From: an uncultured Clostridia bacterium | Lineage (GTDB): Bacteria; Bacillota; Clostridia; Lachnospirales; Lachnospiraceae | Length of the DNA stretch: 64,000 bases | Reading direction: 5' to 3' | Assembly: GCA_946403295.1 (NCBI GenBank) | Contig: CAMIZL010000001.1 | Location: 248,001-312,000, forward strand | In this document: piece after piece, positions 54,553 to 63,825 of the stretch | Layout: the number at the start of each line of letters is the position of its first letter | Numbering within the stretch: the stretch's first letter is position 1 | The notes under the pieces: generated by a model | Databases searched by the model: none | What the model was told of the DNA's origin: nothing | The model's input: the letters and a program-made list of their open reading frames with translations, nothing else | Program-made: the position numbers and the translations under genes

Positions 54553-55449
54553 ATGAAGCCTAAGATCAAGAATAAAGTCAGAAAGAAGATCGTAGTAAAC
54601 CCCAAAATCGTATTTTGGGGTCTTACGGTCTTTTGTGTGATTCTTATCATAGTGTCCTACAGATTTTCGGATACGTTTTCATCGATAAAGAACGTTATCG
54701 GATCGATCGTGGCACCCATGCAAAAAGGTATCAACGATTTCGGTGATTATCTCGAGGACAAAGTGGATCATTTCTCCGATATGGATAAACTCATAGAAGA
54801 GAACAACGCCCTAAAAGCGCAGATAGACGATCTTAAGAACACAAACCAGATACTCAACCAGGAAAAATACGAGCTTTCATATTACAGGGATCTGTATGAA
54901 CTTGACGGACTATACGACCAGTACAAGAAAGTGGCCGCCAAAGTAATCAGTAAAGATCCCAACAGCTACAGCGGAGAATTCATTATCGATAAAGGCGAAA
55001 ATGACGGTATCTTAAAGGATATGAACGTTCTTGCCGGTAACGGTCTCGTCGGTATCATTACCGAAACCGGAAGCAATTGGGCGCGCGTCCGTACAATAAT
55101 CGACGACGCGAGCAAAGTCAGCGGAATGTTCCTTAAAACATCCGACACATGCATCGTTACGGGAGATCTCGAGCTCATCGACAAAGGATACATAAACGTT
55201 TCGCAGATAAGTCTTAACGCACAGATTTATGACAATTACGAAGTGGTAACATCATACATAAGCGATAAATACCTTCCCGGTATCCTTATCGGTTATGTGA
55301 GCGATATCGGTGTCGATTCAACAAAGCTCACGCAACAATGCAGGCTTACGCCGGTAGTCGATTTTCAACATATAGATGCTGTTCTTATAATCACACAGCT
55401 TCGTGAGCAATACGACGGCATCAGCGAGGTTTTTAAGAGTGATAATTAG
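54553..55449 (+). CDS. mreC: Rod shape-determining protein MreC
   Basis: 298-residue bitopic protein: basic N-terminus, one membrane helix (about 20-38), coiled coil (about 65-115), then the two beta-barrel domains with SGEFIIDKGENDGI and NGLVGIITETG. It links MreB to PBP2. ATG 54553 is preferred over the TTG two codons earlier, which overlaps the mreB stop. The end overlaps mreD by 11 bp. Confidence 0.92.
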   Translation: MKPKIKNKVRKKIVVNPKIVFWGLTVFCVILIIVSYRFSDTFSSIKNVIGSIVAPMQKGINDFGDYLEDKVDHFSDMDKLIEENNALKAQIDDLKNTNQILNQEKYELSYYRDLYELDGLYDQYKKVAAKVISKDPNSYSGEFIIDKGENDGILKDMNVLAGNGLVGIITETGSNWARVRTIIDDASKVSGMFLKTSDTCIVTGDLELIDKGYINVSQISLNAQIYDNYEVVTSYISDKYLPGILIGYVSDIGVDSTKLTQQCRLTPVVDFQHIDAVLIITQLREQYDGISEVFKSDN

Positions 55450-55948
55450 AGGCATAGTACTTTTATTCGGATCTTTTATCCTGTATGTGCTTCAGACCGG
55501 GCTGTTTTCGTCATTTTCGCTTGCCGGAGTGGTTCCCGATCTGTTGATGATACTTGTCGTTTCGGTAGGTTTCATGCGCGGCAGGACAAAAGCAATGCTT
55601 GCGGGTCTACTTTGCGGATTTTATATCGATTGCTGTTACAGCTCCGTGATCGGAATATTCCCGCTCTTTTACATAATCGTCGGAAACCTCTCGGGTTTTG
55701 CCCATAAGATATATGACGACGACGACCACATGACACCCCTATTGCTCACCGCTGCCGGTGAATTCCTTTATAATCTCATGTATTTCGTCGTTTTTTATCT
55801 TTTGCAGGGCAAGACAAACCTTACTTTTTACATCTACAGGATAATGATACCTCGAGTCGTATATACCGTCCTTGTGAGCATCATCCTGTACAAGATACTT
55901 AAATACACGAATCTGTTTTTACTCCGTTTCGACAGGGATGCGGAATAA
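55439..55948 (+). CDS. mreD: Rod shape-determining protein MreD
   Basis: 169-residue membrane protein with about five helices and the MreD features PDLLMILVVSVGFMRG and GLLCGFYIDC. The GTG at 55439, just before the first helix and behind GAGG, is chosen; an upstream GTG at 55403 would add 12 polar residues within mreC. Confidence 0.85.
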   Translation: MIIRGIVLLFGSFILYVLQTGLFSSFSLAGVVPDLLMILVVSVGFMRGRTKAMLAGLLCGFYIDCCYSSVIGIFPLFYIIVGNLSGFAHKIYDDDDHMTPLLLTAAGEFLYNLMYFVVFYLLQGKTNLTFYIYRIMIPRVVYTVLVSIILYKILKYTNLFLLRFDRDAE

Positions 55949-55981
55949 AAATGCAGGGTTAATGAACTTCGGAGAATCAAA

Positions 55982-58855
55982 ATGCTTGATATTATTCTTG
56001 AAAAACTTAAGAAAATATTCAGCTCACGGCTTATCTATCTGATATTGCTGTCTTTTATCCTGTTCATCATCCTTATCGTCAGGATCTACGAACTTCAGGT
56101 ACTTGAAACATCTGCCAAAGGAGACAACGGCGGAAGCGTAGTCACAAACAATTCTTATAAAACAAATCAATATCGTTTCACGGACAGTACAAGAGGACGT
56201 ATATTCGACAAGAACGGCAATATCCTTGCCGACAATACGGAAAGCTACAATATCGTAATGGGTAACAGCGCCCTCCTTTCGACAAACCAGGAAAAGAACG
56301 AGATGATCCACGAACTCATCAAGATCATCGAAAAAAACAATAAAACACTCGAGCTTGATTTTGCGATCGAATACGTAAATGACGAATTTGTATTTAATCT
56401 TAAAGAAATGGCGCTTTTGCGCTTTAAGAAGAACGCATACGGCTTAAAGAGCGTTTCGGATCTGAGCACCGAACAGATCGCCGCATCGGCGGAAGATGTA
56501 TATAATTTCCTCAAAAACGGTGACAAAGCCAGCCGTATGTTCGGTATCAGCGATGATTATTCGATAGAAGAGACACTTAAGATCATGTCCGTAAGATATG
56601 CTCTTTTCACTCTCAATCCCCAATACGCACAGTTTACGATATGTACAAATGTCGACAAGAAGACGATCGCGGCAATAGAAGAGAATTCCGCTTCGCTTCT
56701 GGGAGTTGAGATAAAGCAGGTTTCCACACGCAAATATTATGATACGCTTTATTTCTCGCATATCATCGGTTATACGGGCTCAATGAGCGAGGAAGAAACG
56801 GAAGACCTTAATGATTCAGAGGAATTTGACGAACCCGTATATAACACGTCCGACCAGATCGGAAAAACGGGTATCGAAAAAGAACTCGACAAAGTGCTGC
56901 GCGGTCAAAAGGGTAAAGTAAACCTTTCTCTCACGGTAAGCGGAAAGGTTATTTCTACCGAAACCATAACAAACCCCGTTGCAGGGTCCGATATATATCT
57001 GACGCTCGACAGAGAACTGCAGATAGCGCTTTACCACATTCTCGAGAACAATATTGCGGCTATCCTTCGTTCAAAGATAGTAAATTCGTTCAGTTACGGC
57101 GGTAAAGGAAAATCGGCTTCGCAGATCACCATTCCGATCTACGAGGTTTACAATGCGTTCTTCGATAATTCGGTCATTGATTTCAAACATTTTCAGGAAC
57201 CCGATGCGACCGCACTTGAGAAGAGAGTTTACGGCCTGTACCTCAACAAAAAATCTTCTGTATTTAACCTGATCAGAAAAATACTCGATTACGACAATCC
57301 GATCAGCAATGCCGAGCTCGGAGACGAATCGATGGGTTATGTAAGTTTCATTTATTCGCTCCTTAAAAACAACGGGATCATAAAGAAAGAGCTCATAAAC
57401 GAAAAAGATACGACATACATCAAATATGCGGACAACAAGATCTCGCTCTGCGAATTTATCAAATATGCGATAGATAACCAGTGGGTCGATCTTTCATCCA
57501 TAAATGTCGGTGACGATTACAATACAAACCGTGAGACATACGACAAGATAATAAATAAGATCTTTTTAAGTCTCAATCACAATGACGATTTCGACAAGAT
57601 CCTCTACAGAATGCTTGTCTTTAATCTTACGCTCACAGGCAGGGAGGTTTGTCTTCTTCTTTACGACCAGGGCATCATCGAATATAACGCAAATGACTAC
57701 AACAAGCTTTCAAGCGGCAGTACATCGGCCTACAGTTTCGTCCTCAATAAGCTCGAAACTCTTGAAATAACGCCCGGTATGCTTGCGCTTGAGCCTTGTT
57801 CCGGATCGATCGTTATAACCGATGTAAAAACCGGAGACGTCAAAGCAATAGTCACTTACCCGAGCTACGACAACAACCGTCTGGCCAACAAACTGGACTG
57901 GGATTATTACCAGAAGCTCATAAACAACAAAGCGACTCCTCTGCTTAACAGACCGGCCATGCAGGTTACGGCCACGGGTTCGACCTTCAAACCCCTCATG
58001 GCTCTTGCCGGTATCGGTGAAGGCATCATAACGACTCAGACCAAGATAAACGACAAAGGAATATTCGAGCTCGTCGATCCGTCCCCGAAATGCTGGAAAT
58101 ATCCCGGAAACCACGGATCCCTAAATCTTACGCAGGCAATTCAGCACTCATGCAATTATTTCTTCTACGAAGTGGGATATGAGATGTCGCTTGACCAGGC
58201 CGGACTATATTCGGATTCGCTGGGTATTTCAAAGATACAGAAATACGCGGCATATTTCGGGCTTTCCGATAAATCCGGTATAGAAGTGCCCGAATCGCTG
58301 CCCGCGATATCGAGTACCGACGCCGTAAGAACGTCTATCGGATATTACCATTCCTTCGCACCCGTACAGATTTCCAGATACGTTACGGCGATAGCAAACA
58401 AAGGCCTTGTTTTCAATCTTTCGCTCGTTGACAGAATAGAAGACAAGGAAAAAAATACAATTGAAGATAAGCAGGCTGAAGTGTATAATCAGATTGATAT
58501 CTACTCGGATTCGGAATGGAATGCCGTTCAGAAGGGTATGTATAACGTAGTTAACACATCAGCAAACAGCCTTAACAATCTTTACGGCGATCTTGGATTT
58601 GAAGTTGCGGGCAAAACAGGAACAGCTCAGGTAAGTCTTACTCACCCGAGCCACGCCTTGTTCATTTCGTTTGCTCCTTATGACGATCCCGAGATCAGTG
58701 TAACGGTAGTTATCCCCAACGGTTATGCCTCGGCTAACGCGGCCAAGCTCGCCCGCGAGGTATACGGTCTGTACTTTAACGACGAGAACAAAGAGGCACT
58801 CCTCAGCGGTGATCTTACAACCACCAGCGTTACAAACATCGTTGTATCCGACTGA
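55982..58855 (+). CDS. mrdA: Penicillin-binding protein 2 (elongation transpeptidase)
   Basis: 957-residue class B PBP. One N-terminal membrane helix (about 18-40), a pedestal domain with RGRIFDKNGNILADN, and the transpeptidase domain with S667 in STFK, SCN (SxN) in QHSCNYFF, and K878 in KTGTAQ. It cross-links lateral wall with RodA and MreC. It is about 300 residues longer than typical E. coli PBP2, mainly from an insert at about 370-590 between the pedestal and the catalytic domain; long PBP2 forms occur in Clostridia. GGAG-type site upstream. Confidence 0.93.
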   Translation: MLDIILEKLKKIFSSRLIYLILLSFILFIILIVRIYELQVLETSAKGDNGGSVVTNNSYKTNQYRFTDSTRGRIFDKNGNILADNTESYNIVMGNSALLSTNQEKNEMIHELIKIIEKNNKTLELDFAIEYVNDEFVFNLKEMALLRFKKNAYGLKSVSDLSTEQIAASAEDVYNFLKNGDKASRMFGISDDYSIEETLKIMSVRYALFTLNPQYAQFTICTNVDKKTIAAIEENSASLLGVEIKQVSTRKYYDTLYFSHIIGYTGSMSEEETEDLNDSEEFDEPVYNTSDQIGKTGIEKELDKVLRGQKGKVNLSLTVSGKVISTETITNPVAGSDIYLTLDRELQIALYHILENNIAAILRSKIVNSFSYGGKGKSASQITIPIYEVYNAFFDNSVIDFKHFQEPDATALEKRVYGLYLNKKSSVFNLIRKILDYDNPISNAELGDESMGYVSFIYSLLKNNGIIKKELINEKDTTYIKYADNKISLCEFIKYAIDNQWVDLSSINVGDDYNTNRETYDKIINKIFLSLNHNDDFDKILYRMLVFNLTLTGREVCLLLYDQGIIEYNANDYNKLSSGSTSAYSFVLNKLETLEITPGMLALEPCSGSIVITDVKTGDVKAIVTYPSYDNNRLANKLDWDYYQKLINNKATPLLNRPAMQVTATGSTFKPLMALAGIGEGIITTQTKINDKGIFELVDPSPKCWKYPGNHGSLNLTQAIQHSCNYFFYEVGYEMSLDQAGLYSDSLGISKIQKYAAYFGLSDKSGIEVPESLPAISSTDAVRTSIGYYHSFAPVQISRYVTAIANKGLVFNLSLVDRIEDKEKNTIEDKQAEVYNQIDIYSDSEWNAVQKGMYNVVNTSANSLNNLYGDLGFEVAGKTGTAQVSLTHPSHALFISFAPYDDPEISVTVVIPNGYASANAAKLAREVYGLYFNDENKEALLSGDLTTTSVTNIVVSD

Positions 58856-58919
58856 TGAAATCGTCATACCGTTCGGAACATATTTCTGTCGGAATCAAAA
58901 AGAAGGGGAGGAGCATCGG

Positions 58920-59594
58920 ATGGAAAATGCCGTAACAATTAAAGCCAGCAGCAACGGCATCACCGTTCTGCTTGACGGCAGCAAAACATTTGAAGAGATA
59001 AATTCTGCCGTTGCAGCCAAATTCAAAGCTTCGGCATCATTTCTCGGAGACGCGAAAATGGCAATTTCATTTTCCGGTATGGATCTTTCCGAAGATCAAA
59101 AGAAAGAATTGTTAAAAACGATCGGTGACAATTGCCGACTTGACGTAACGGCTTTCTATGACAATACCGAAGAGATGAAAAAAGCCGAAAGTGTCAGATT
59201 TACAAAAGAGATCATGAAAGATCCTTATCTGGCAAGATTTTACAAAGGTAACCTTCGTTCGGGACAATCGCTTGATACCGAAAACAGTATCATAATACTC
59301 GGAGACATAAATCCGGGTGCGTCGGTGGTTTCGAACGGCAACATAATCGTTCTCGGAGCGATCAAAGGCACTGCCTTTGCGGGGGCAATGGGTAATAAGA
59401 ATGCGTTTATTTTCGCTCTCGAGATGAACCCGATGCAGGTCAGGATCGCGGATACGATAGCACGTGCGCCCGACAAGCCCGACAAATCTCAGGCGGCATC
59501 GCAACCGAGGATCGCATTTCTCGAGAACGATACGATATATATCGAGCCTGCGGGCAAAAATATCATCAACGATCTAAAATTAACGGAGGAATAA
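58920..59594 (+). CDS. minC: Septum site-determining protein MinC
   Basis: 224-residue division inhibitor that prevents FtsZ assembly away from midcell. An N-terminal FtsZ-binding domain (about 1-100) is followed by a C-terminal beta-helix with GDINPGASVVSNGNIIVLG and the MinD-contact segment GTAFAGAMGNK. The start at 58920 follows GGGGAGGAG; the longer frame from 58725 overlaps PBP2 and lacks support. It is 3 bp before minD. Confidence 0.95.
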   Translation: MENAVTIKASSNGITVLLDGSKTFEEINSAVAAKFKASASFLGDAKMAISFSGMDLSEDQKKELLKTIGDNCRLDVTAFYDNTEEMKKAESVRFTKEIMKDPYLARFYKGNLRSGQSLDTENSIIILGDINPGASVVSNGNIIVLGAIKGTAFAGAMGNKNAFIFALEMNPMQVRIADTIARAPDKPDKSQAASQPRIAFLENDTIYIEPAGKNIINDLKLTEE

Positions 59595-59597
59595 GAA

Positions 59598-60383
59598 ATG
59601 GGAGAAGTAATTGTTGTTACGTCCGGTAAAGGCGGTGTCGGTAAAACAACCACTACAGCCAATGTCGGAACAGGACTCGCAAAACTCGACAAAAAAGTCG
59701 TTCTCATCGATACCGATATAGGTCTTCGTAACCTTGACGTGGTAATGGGTCTCGAGAACAGGATCGTATATAATCTTGTAGATGTAATAGAAGGAAATTG
59801 CCGTATAAAGCAGGCACTCATCAAAGACAAGAGATATAACAACCTCTACCTGCTTCCTTCGGCCCAGACAAGAGACAAGACGGCTGTTACGCCCGATGAG
59901 ATGAAGCAGCTTTGCGATCAGCTCAGAGACGACTTCGACTTTGTCATTATGGACTGCCCCGCAGGTATCGAGCAAGGCTTCAGAAATGCCATAGCAGGTG
60001 CCGACAGGGCTCTCGTGGTAACCACTCCCGAAGTGTCGGCAGTCAGGGACGCAGACCGTATCGTAGGTCTTCTTGAAGCCAATGAAATGAAAAAGACTCA
60101 GCTCATCGTAAACAGATTAAGAGTGGATATGGTTGCACGCGGCGATATGATGTCAAGTCAGGACGTTGTTGACATCCTTGCGATAGACCTTATCGGTATT
60201 GTTCCCGATGACGAAAACATCGTAATCTCGACAAACAACGGTGAACCTCTTGTAGGCAATGATTCTCTTGCCGGCCAGGCATACATGAACATCTGCAGGA
60301 GACTTGCGGGAGAAGAAGTACCTTTCCTTGATCTGAATGCAAAAAAAGGTTTCTTCGGAAGATTGTTCGGCAAGAAAAAATGA
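59598..60383 (+). CDS. minD: Septum site-determining protein MinD
   Basis: 261-residue Walker-type ATPase that carries MinC to the membrane. Deviant Walker A GKGGVGKTT, IDTDIGLRNLD, and a C-terminal amphipathic helix KKGFFGRLFGKKK for membrane binding. ATG follows GGAGGAATAAG. Full length. Confidence 0.97.
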   Translation: MGEVIVVTSGKGGVGKTTTTANVGTGLAKLDKKVVLIDTDIGLRNLDVVMGLENRIVYNLVDVIEGNCRIKQALIKDKRYNNLYLLPSAQTRDKTAVTPDEMKQLCDQLRDDFDFVIMDCPAGIEQGFRNAIAGADRALVVTTPEVSAVRDADRIVGLLEANEMKKTQLIVNRLRVDMVARGDMMSSQDVVDILAIDLIGIVPDDENIVISTNNGEPLVGNDSLAGQAYMNICRRLAGEEVPFLDLNAKKGFFGRLFGKKK

Positions 60384-60418
60384 TCGTTAGTCTTAAGAAC
60401 AAAGAGAGGGGTTAAAAC

Positions 60419-60694
60419 ATGTCATTCTTAGATATTTTTAAAAAGAAAACAGTCTCTTCGAGTAACATTGCAAAGGGCAGACTTCAGCTTGCCCTCGCTT
60501 CCGACAGAGCAGGTTGCTCGCCTGAGATCATGGAAAAGATCAAAAACGATATCATAAGCGTTATCTCAAAATATATCGAGATCGACGTTGCGGGACTTGA
60601 TATCAAGATTCAGCAAACCGAGGGTGAGAACGGCGAAGGTCTTGTTCCCGTACTTTACGCCAATATCCCCGTTAAGGAGATCAGAAGAGGTTGA
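60419..60694 (+). CDS. minE: Cell division topological specificity factor MinE
   Basis: 91-residue MinE: N-terminal membrane-targeting helix MSFLDIFKK, anti-MinCD segment with AKGRLQLALASDRAG, and a C-terminal dimerization domain. Its presence implies Min oscillation rather than a DivIVA-only system. Its TGA overlaps the rodA start. Confidence 0.95.
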   Translation: MSFLDIFKKKTVSSSNIAKGRLQLALASDRAGCSPEIMEKIKNDIISVISKYIEIDVAGLDIKIQQTEGENGEGLVPVLYANIPVKEIRRG

Positions 60695-61899
60695 AACAGT
60701 TCAAGCTTTTTACCGCTATCAGAGAGTACGACTATAAAAGTTTTTCCGTGATGCTGTTACTTACGGTGTACCTCATCGGAGGCATCAGCATCTACATGAT
60801 GTACATCCTCGAAGACGGAGACGATGCTTTCCTTAAAAAACAGATATTTGGCTACGTTGCAGGAATCGTTATAATCATATTCTTTACTTTTTTTGATTAT
60901 CATCTGTTGGCAAAATTTTTTATAGTCGCATATGTGATAGGTATCGGCTTGCTGCTCATCTGTCGTTTCAGCAACAGCGGTTTTATATACGGATGGGCAC
61001 ACTACGATGCCAGGAGATGGATAAAGATCGGAGGTAATCATACAGCCGATTCGGGATTTGAATTCCAGCCATCCGACGTTGTCAAAGTCGCCTTGATAAT
61101 CTTTTTTGCGAAATATTTCGAACTGTGCAGGAAGAAGATCGTAAAGCTGTGGGTACTCGGGCTTTCGCTTGTGTTCATAATGATACCCACATTCCTTATC
61201 CTTACACAGACCGATCTTTCAACAAGTATTGTACTTGTATTGCTTTACGCGTCGATGGTATTTGTTTCGGGAGTTCCGTTCAAATTTATCCTGCCGATAG
61301 CGGGAGTTTCGATACCGATACTCGGAGGCCTGTATTGGTACGTGCAACAGCCGTTTCAGGTACTTCTTAAGGATTACCAGCAAAACAGGCTTCTGGCCTC
61401 ACAACACCCCGAGCTCTATCCGGAGCTCACTTATCAGCAGACAAATGCCGCTGCCGCGATAAGATCGGGAGGTTTGTACGGCAAGTTTTTTGCCGAAGAC
61501 AAAACTCTCACGGGCACAAGATATGTTCCCGTTAAGGAAAGTGATTTTATCTTTACCGGGATCGCCGAGGAATTCGGCTTTATAGGGTCTGTTGTTGTGA
61601 TATGTTTGTTTTTGTTGCTTGTTATTTTGTCATTCAGGATAGCAAGGCGAGCCAAAGACTATCTCGGAAAGATGATAGCCATAGGCATCGGTTCGCTGTT
61701 TGCATTTCAGGTATTTATCAACATCGGAGTTGTAACGTCGTTGCTTCCCAATACGGGAATCCCGTTGCCTCTGATGAGTTCGGGACTGTCATCCCTGCTT
61801 GTTTACCTGGGTATGATTGGGATGCTACTAAATATCAGTCTGCAGCCGGCTCAAAAAGTCGTAAAAGTTGAGGATGAATTTGAGGCTCTTAATGATTGA
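60691..61899 (+). CDS. rodA: RodA/FtsW-family peptidoglycan glycosyltransferase
   Basis: 402-residue SEDS protein with about ten helices, the polymerase partner of PBP2. Typical segments: GWAHYDARRWIKIG, FQPSDVVKVALI, TQTDLSTSIVL, ESDFIFTGIAEEFGFIG and LPLMSSGLSSL. Start is TTG at 60691 behind AAGGAGATC, overlapping the minE stop. Linkage to mre genes and PBP2 favours RodA over FtsW. Confidence 0.92.
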   Translation: MKQFKLFTAIREYDYKSFSVMLLLTVYLIGGISIYMMYILEDGDDAFLKKQIFGYVAGIVIIIFFTFFDYHLLAKFFIVAYVIGIGLLLICRFSNSGFIYGWAHYDARRWIKIGGNHTADSGFEFQPSDVVKVALIIFFAKYFELCRKKIVKLWVLGLSLVFIMIPTFLILTQTDLSTSIVLVLLYASMVFVSGVPFKFILPIAGVSIPILGGLYWYVQQPFQVLLKDYQQNRLLASQHPELYPELTYQQTNAAAAIRSGGLYGKFFAEDKTLTGTRYVPVKESDFIFTGIAEEFGFIGSVVVICLFLLLVILSFRIARRAKDYLGKMIAIGIGSLFAFQVFINIGVVTSLLPNTGIPLPLMSSGLSSLLVYLGMIGMLLNISLQPAQKVVKVEDEFEALND

Positions 61900-61925
61900 T
61901 ATGTTCCTTTGCGGAGGAAATTCGG

Positions 61926-62321
61926 ATGAATATTGGGTTTATAGCGCATGATACCAAGAAAATGCTGATGCAAAACCTTTGCATCGCATATTGTGATATT
62001 TTGCGCGATCATACGCTTTATGCTACTCAAACGACAGGAAGGCTTATAAGCGAAGCTTCGGGTCTTTCCGTACATAAATGTCTCGCCGGGCCTTTGGGCG
62101 GAGAGCAGCAGCTCTGTTCGCTCATAGAGCACAACGAGATCGATATCGTTTTTTATCTGCGCGATCCGCAGGAACATACAAGACTATTGCCTGATATGCA
62201 AAGCGTTCTTACTTTGTGTGACATGCATAACATACCGATTGCAACAAACCTTGCAACCGCCGAGCTCCTTATAAAGGCGCTCGAGAGGGGAGACCTTAAT
62301 TGGCGAGAATTGTATCATTGA
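61926..62321 (+). CDS. mgsA: Methylglyoxal synthase-like protein with altered active site
   Basis: 131-residue MgsA homologue. The family enzyme converts dihydroxyacetone phosphate to methylglyoxal. Phosphate-binding segments IAHDTKK and LYATQTTGRL and the substrate box GPLGGEQQ are recognizable, as is IATNLATAELLI. Two catalytic positions differ from characterized enzymes: E60 replaces the base Asp of GGDQ (D71 in E. coli), and L87 replaces H98 of E. coli. D90 matches D101. Start at 61926 follows GCGGAGG. It overlaps the carboxypeptidase gene by 22 bp. It may be a methylglyoxal synthase of changed rate or a repurposed fold. Confidence 0.82.
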   Translation: MNIGFIAHDTKKMLMQNLCIAYCDILRDHTLYATQTTGRLISEASGLSVHKCLAGPLGGEQQLCSLIEHNEIDIVFYLRDPQEHTRLLPDMQSVLTLCDMHNIPIATNLATAELLIKALERGDLNWRELYH

Positions 62322-63340
62322 TACTAGCTTGTGTCGTGCTTCTTACGGGATGCACCCTTAGGGGAAGTGAATATACTTCCTCTTTTTTTGCTACGGATTA
62401 CCGTAACGAAAGAGATAAAAGAGATGCACAGAACACGGAAAAGAACGAAGAAAATATAATAACGGAAGCTCCCCGGGCAGAAGAAGACGATGACGACGAC
62501 ATAAGCTTTATGTACGAAGATATCTGTTATTCCACAACGGATACCCCGGTCGAAAAACTTGAAAACGAATCCGAATATATAAGCGCGCTCGCGTTTAATA
62601 TCAATACGACTTCCATTCTGTATTCAAAACATATGCACGAAAAGATCTATCCCGCAAGTACGACAAAGTTGATGACGGCTCTTCTCGCAATCAAACATTG
62701 CGAGATGGATGATATAGTCACTATAGATGAAGACAATTGCGGTATAACAGTGAGGGGTGCGCAGTTATGCGGATTTGCCGAGGGAGATACCCTTACGATG
62801 CGCGATCTTTTGTATTGTCTTCTCGTATATTCCGGAAATGACGCAGCGCTCGCCATAGCAAGGCATGTCGGTCAGACCGAAAGACAGTTCATCCGCATGA
62901 TGAACAGCGAAGCAAAGGAACTGGGATGCATAAACACGAGCTTCGTAAATCCTCACGGTCTTCACGATCCAAACCACTATACGACGGCATACGATATGTA
63001 TCTTATCTTTAACGAGTGCCTCCGTTACGATGCTCTCAAAGAGATCTTCAGATCGACGGGATATACCGTTACGATGCATACTTCTTCGGGTATCGAAAAA
63101 ACACTTTACATGGAACCCACAAATCTTTATTTTATGGGTACGTATGACGCCCCTTACGGTATAACCGTTTGCGGAGGAAAAACGGGAGATACCGTTTCGG
63201 CCGGAAAATGCCTCATGCTCTACAGCGAAGATTACGACGGACAAGGCTTTATAACCGAGATTTTCGGCTCTTCGACAAAGGAAAAATTATATACCGAAAT
63301 GAACAGAATATTTAACTATATTTTACAGCCCACGACTTGA
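62300..63340 (+). CDS. D-alanyl-D-alanine carboxypeptidase, lipoprotein
   Basis: 346-residue S11-family (DacF/PBP5-like) serine hydrolase trimming the terminal D-Ala of stem peptides. Lipoprotein signal with lipobox LLTGC, acylated C18, then an acidic linker. Active-site motifs: STTK in YPASTTKLM, SGN in VYSGNDAA, KTG in CGGKTGDT. It lacks the long C-terminal amphipathic anchor of PBP5, which fits anchoring by lipid. Start is TTG at 62300 behind GAGGGGAGA. Confidence 0.92.
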   Translation: MARIVSLILACVVLLTGCTLRGSEYTSSFFATDYRNERDKRDAQNTEKNEENIITEAPRAEEDDDDDISFMYEDICYSTTDTPVEKLENESEYISALAFNINTTSILYSKHMHEKIYPASTTKLMTALLAIKHCEMDDIVTIDEDNCGITVRGAQLCGFAEGDTLTMRDLLYCLLVYSGNDAALAIARHVGQTERQFIRMMNSEAKELGCINTSFVNPHGLHDPNHYTTAYDMYLIFNECLRYDALKEIFRSTGYTVTMHTSSGIEKTLYMEPTNLYFMGTYDAPYGITVCGGKTGDTVSAGKCLMLYSEDYDGQGFITEIFGSSTKEKLYTEMNRIFNYILQPTT

Positions 63341-63365
63341 ATAAAACGCCCCAAAATAGTATAAT
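63337..63365 (+). promoter_or_regulatory. Sigma-A promoter for the small P-loop gene
   Basis: TTGAAT (63337-63342), 17-bp spacer, perfect TATAAT (63360-63365). The -35 overlaps the stop codon of the carboxypeptidase gene. Confidence 0.75.
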
Positions 63366-63397
63366 TTAACTATCAAAAACCGAAAGGGGCGATCATT

Positions 63398-63823
63398 ATG
63401 ATACAGATAATTGCCGGTGGCAAGGGTAAGGGGAAAACTAAGATTCTTCTCGACAAAGTAAACACGGAGGTTGCACAGTCTAAGGGAAGTATAGTTTATC
63501 TGGATAAGAACACCAAGCACATGTATGATCTCCATAAGAAAGTAAGACTTATCAACGTAAAGGATTATTGTGTTGAAACACATGAAGAATTTCTTGGTTT
63601 TATCTGCGGAATTATCTCTCAGGATCATGATCTTCAAAAAGTTTTTCTTGATTGCTTTTTAAATATTTCATGTATCGAAGGAACAGACATTTCATACGTA
63701 CCTATCATTGAGAAGCTTGATGTTATCTCGAGCAAGTTTGATGTTGATTTTGTTATAAGTATGTCCGTAGATGCGGCAGATATGCCCGAATCGATCAAAG
63801 AAAAGGTGATCGTTGCCTTATAA
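63398..63823 (+). CDS. Small P-loop ATP-binding protein of unknown function
   Basis: 141-residue cytoplasmic protein with a P-loop near the N-terminus (IIAGGKGKGKTKIL, residues 4-17) and a possible Walker B-like stretch (KVFLDCFLNI). No further helicase or kinase motif is visible. Automated annotations sometimes name such proteins after PilT because of the P-loop, but the length and content do not support a pilus motor. It has its own strong promoter and GAAAGGGG site, and the next gene starts 3 bp after its stop. Confidence 0.8.
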   Translation: MIQIIAGGKGKGKTKILLDKVNTEVAQSKGSIVYLDKNTKHMYDLHKKVRLINVKDYCVETHEEFLGFICGIISQDHDLQKVFLDCFLNISCIEGTDISYVPIIEKLDVISSKFDVDFVISMSVDAADMPESIKEKVIVAL

Positions 63824-63825
63824 AG

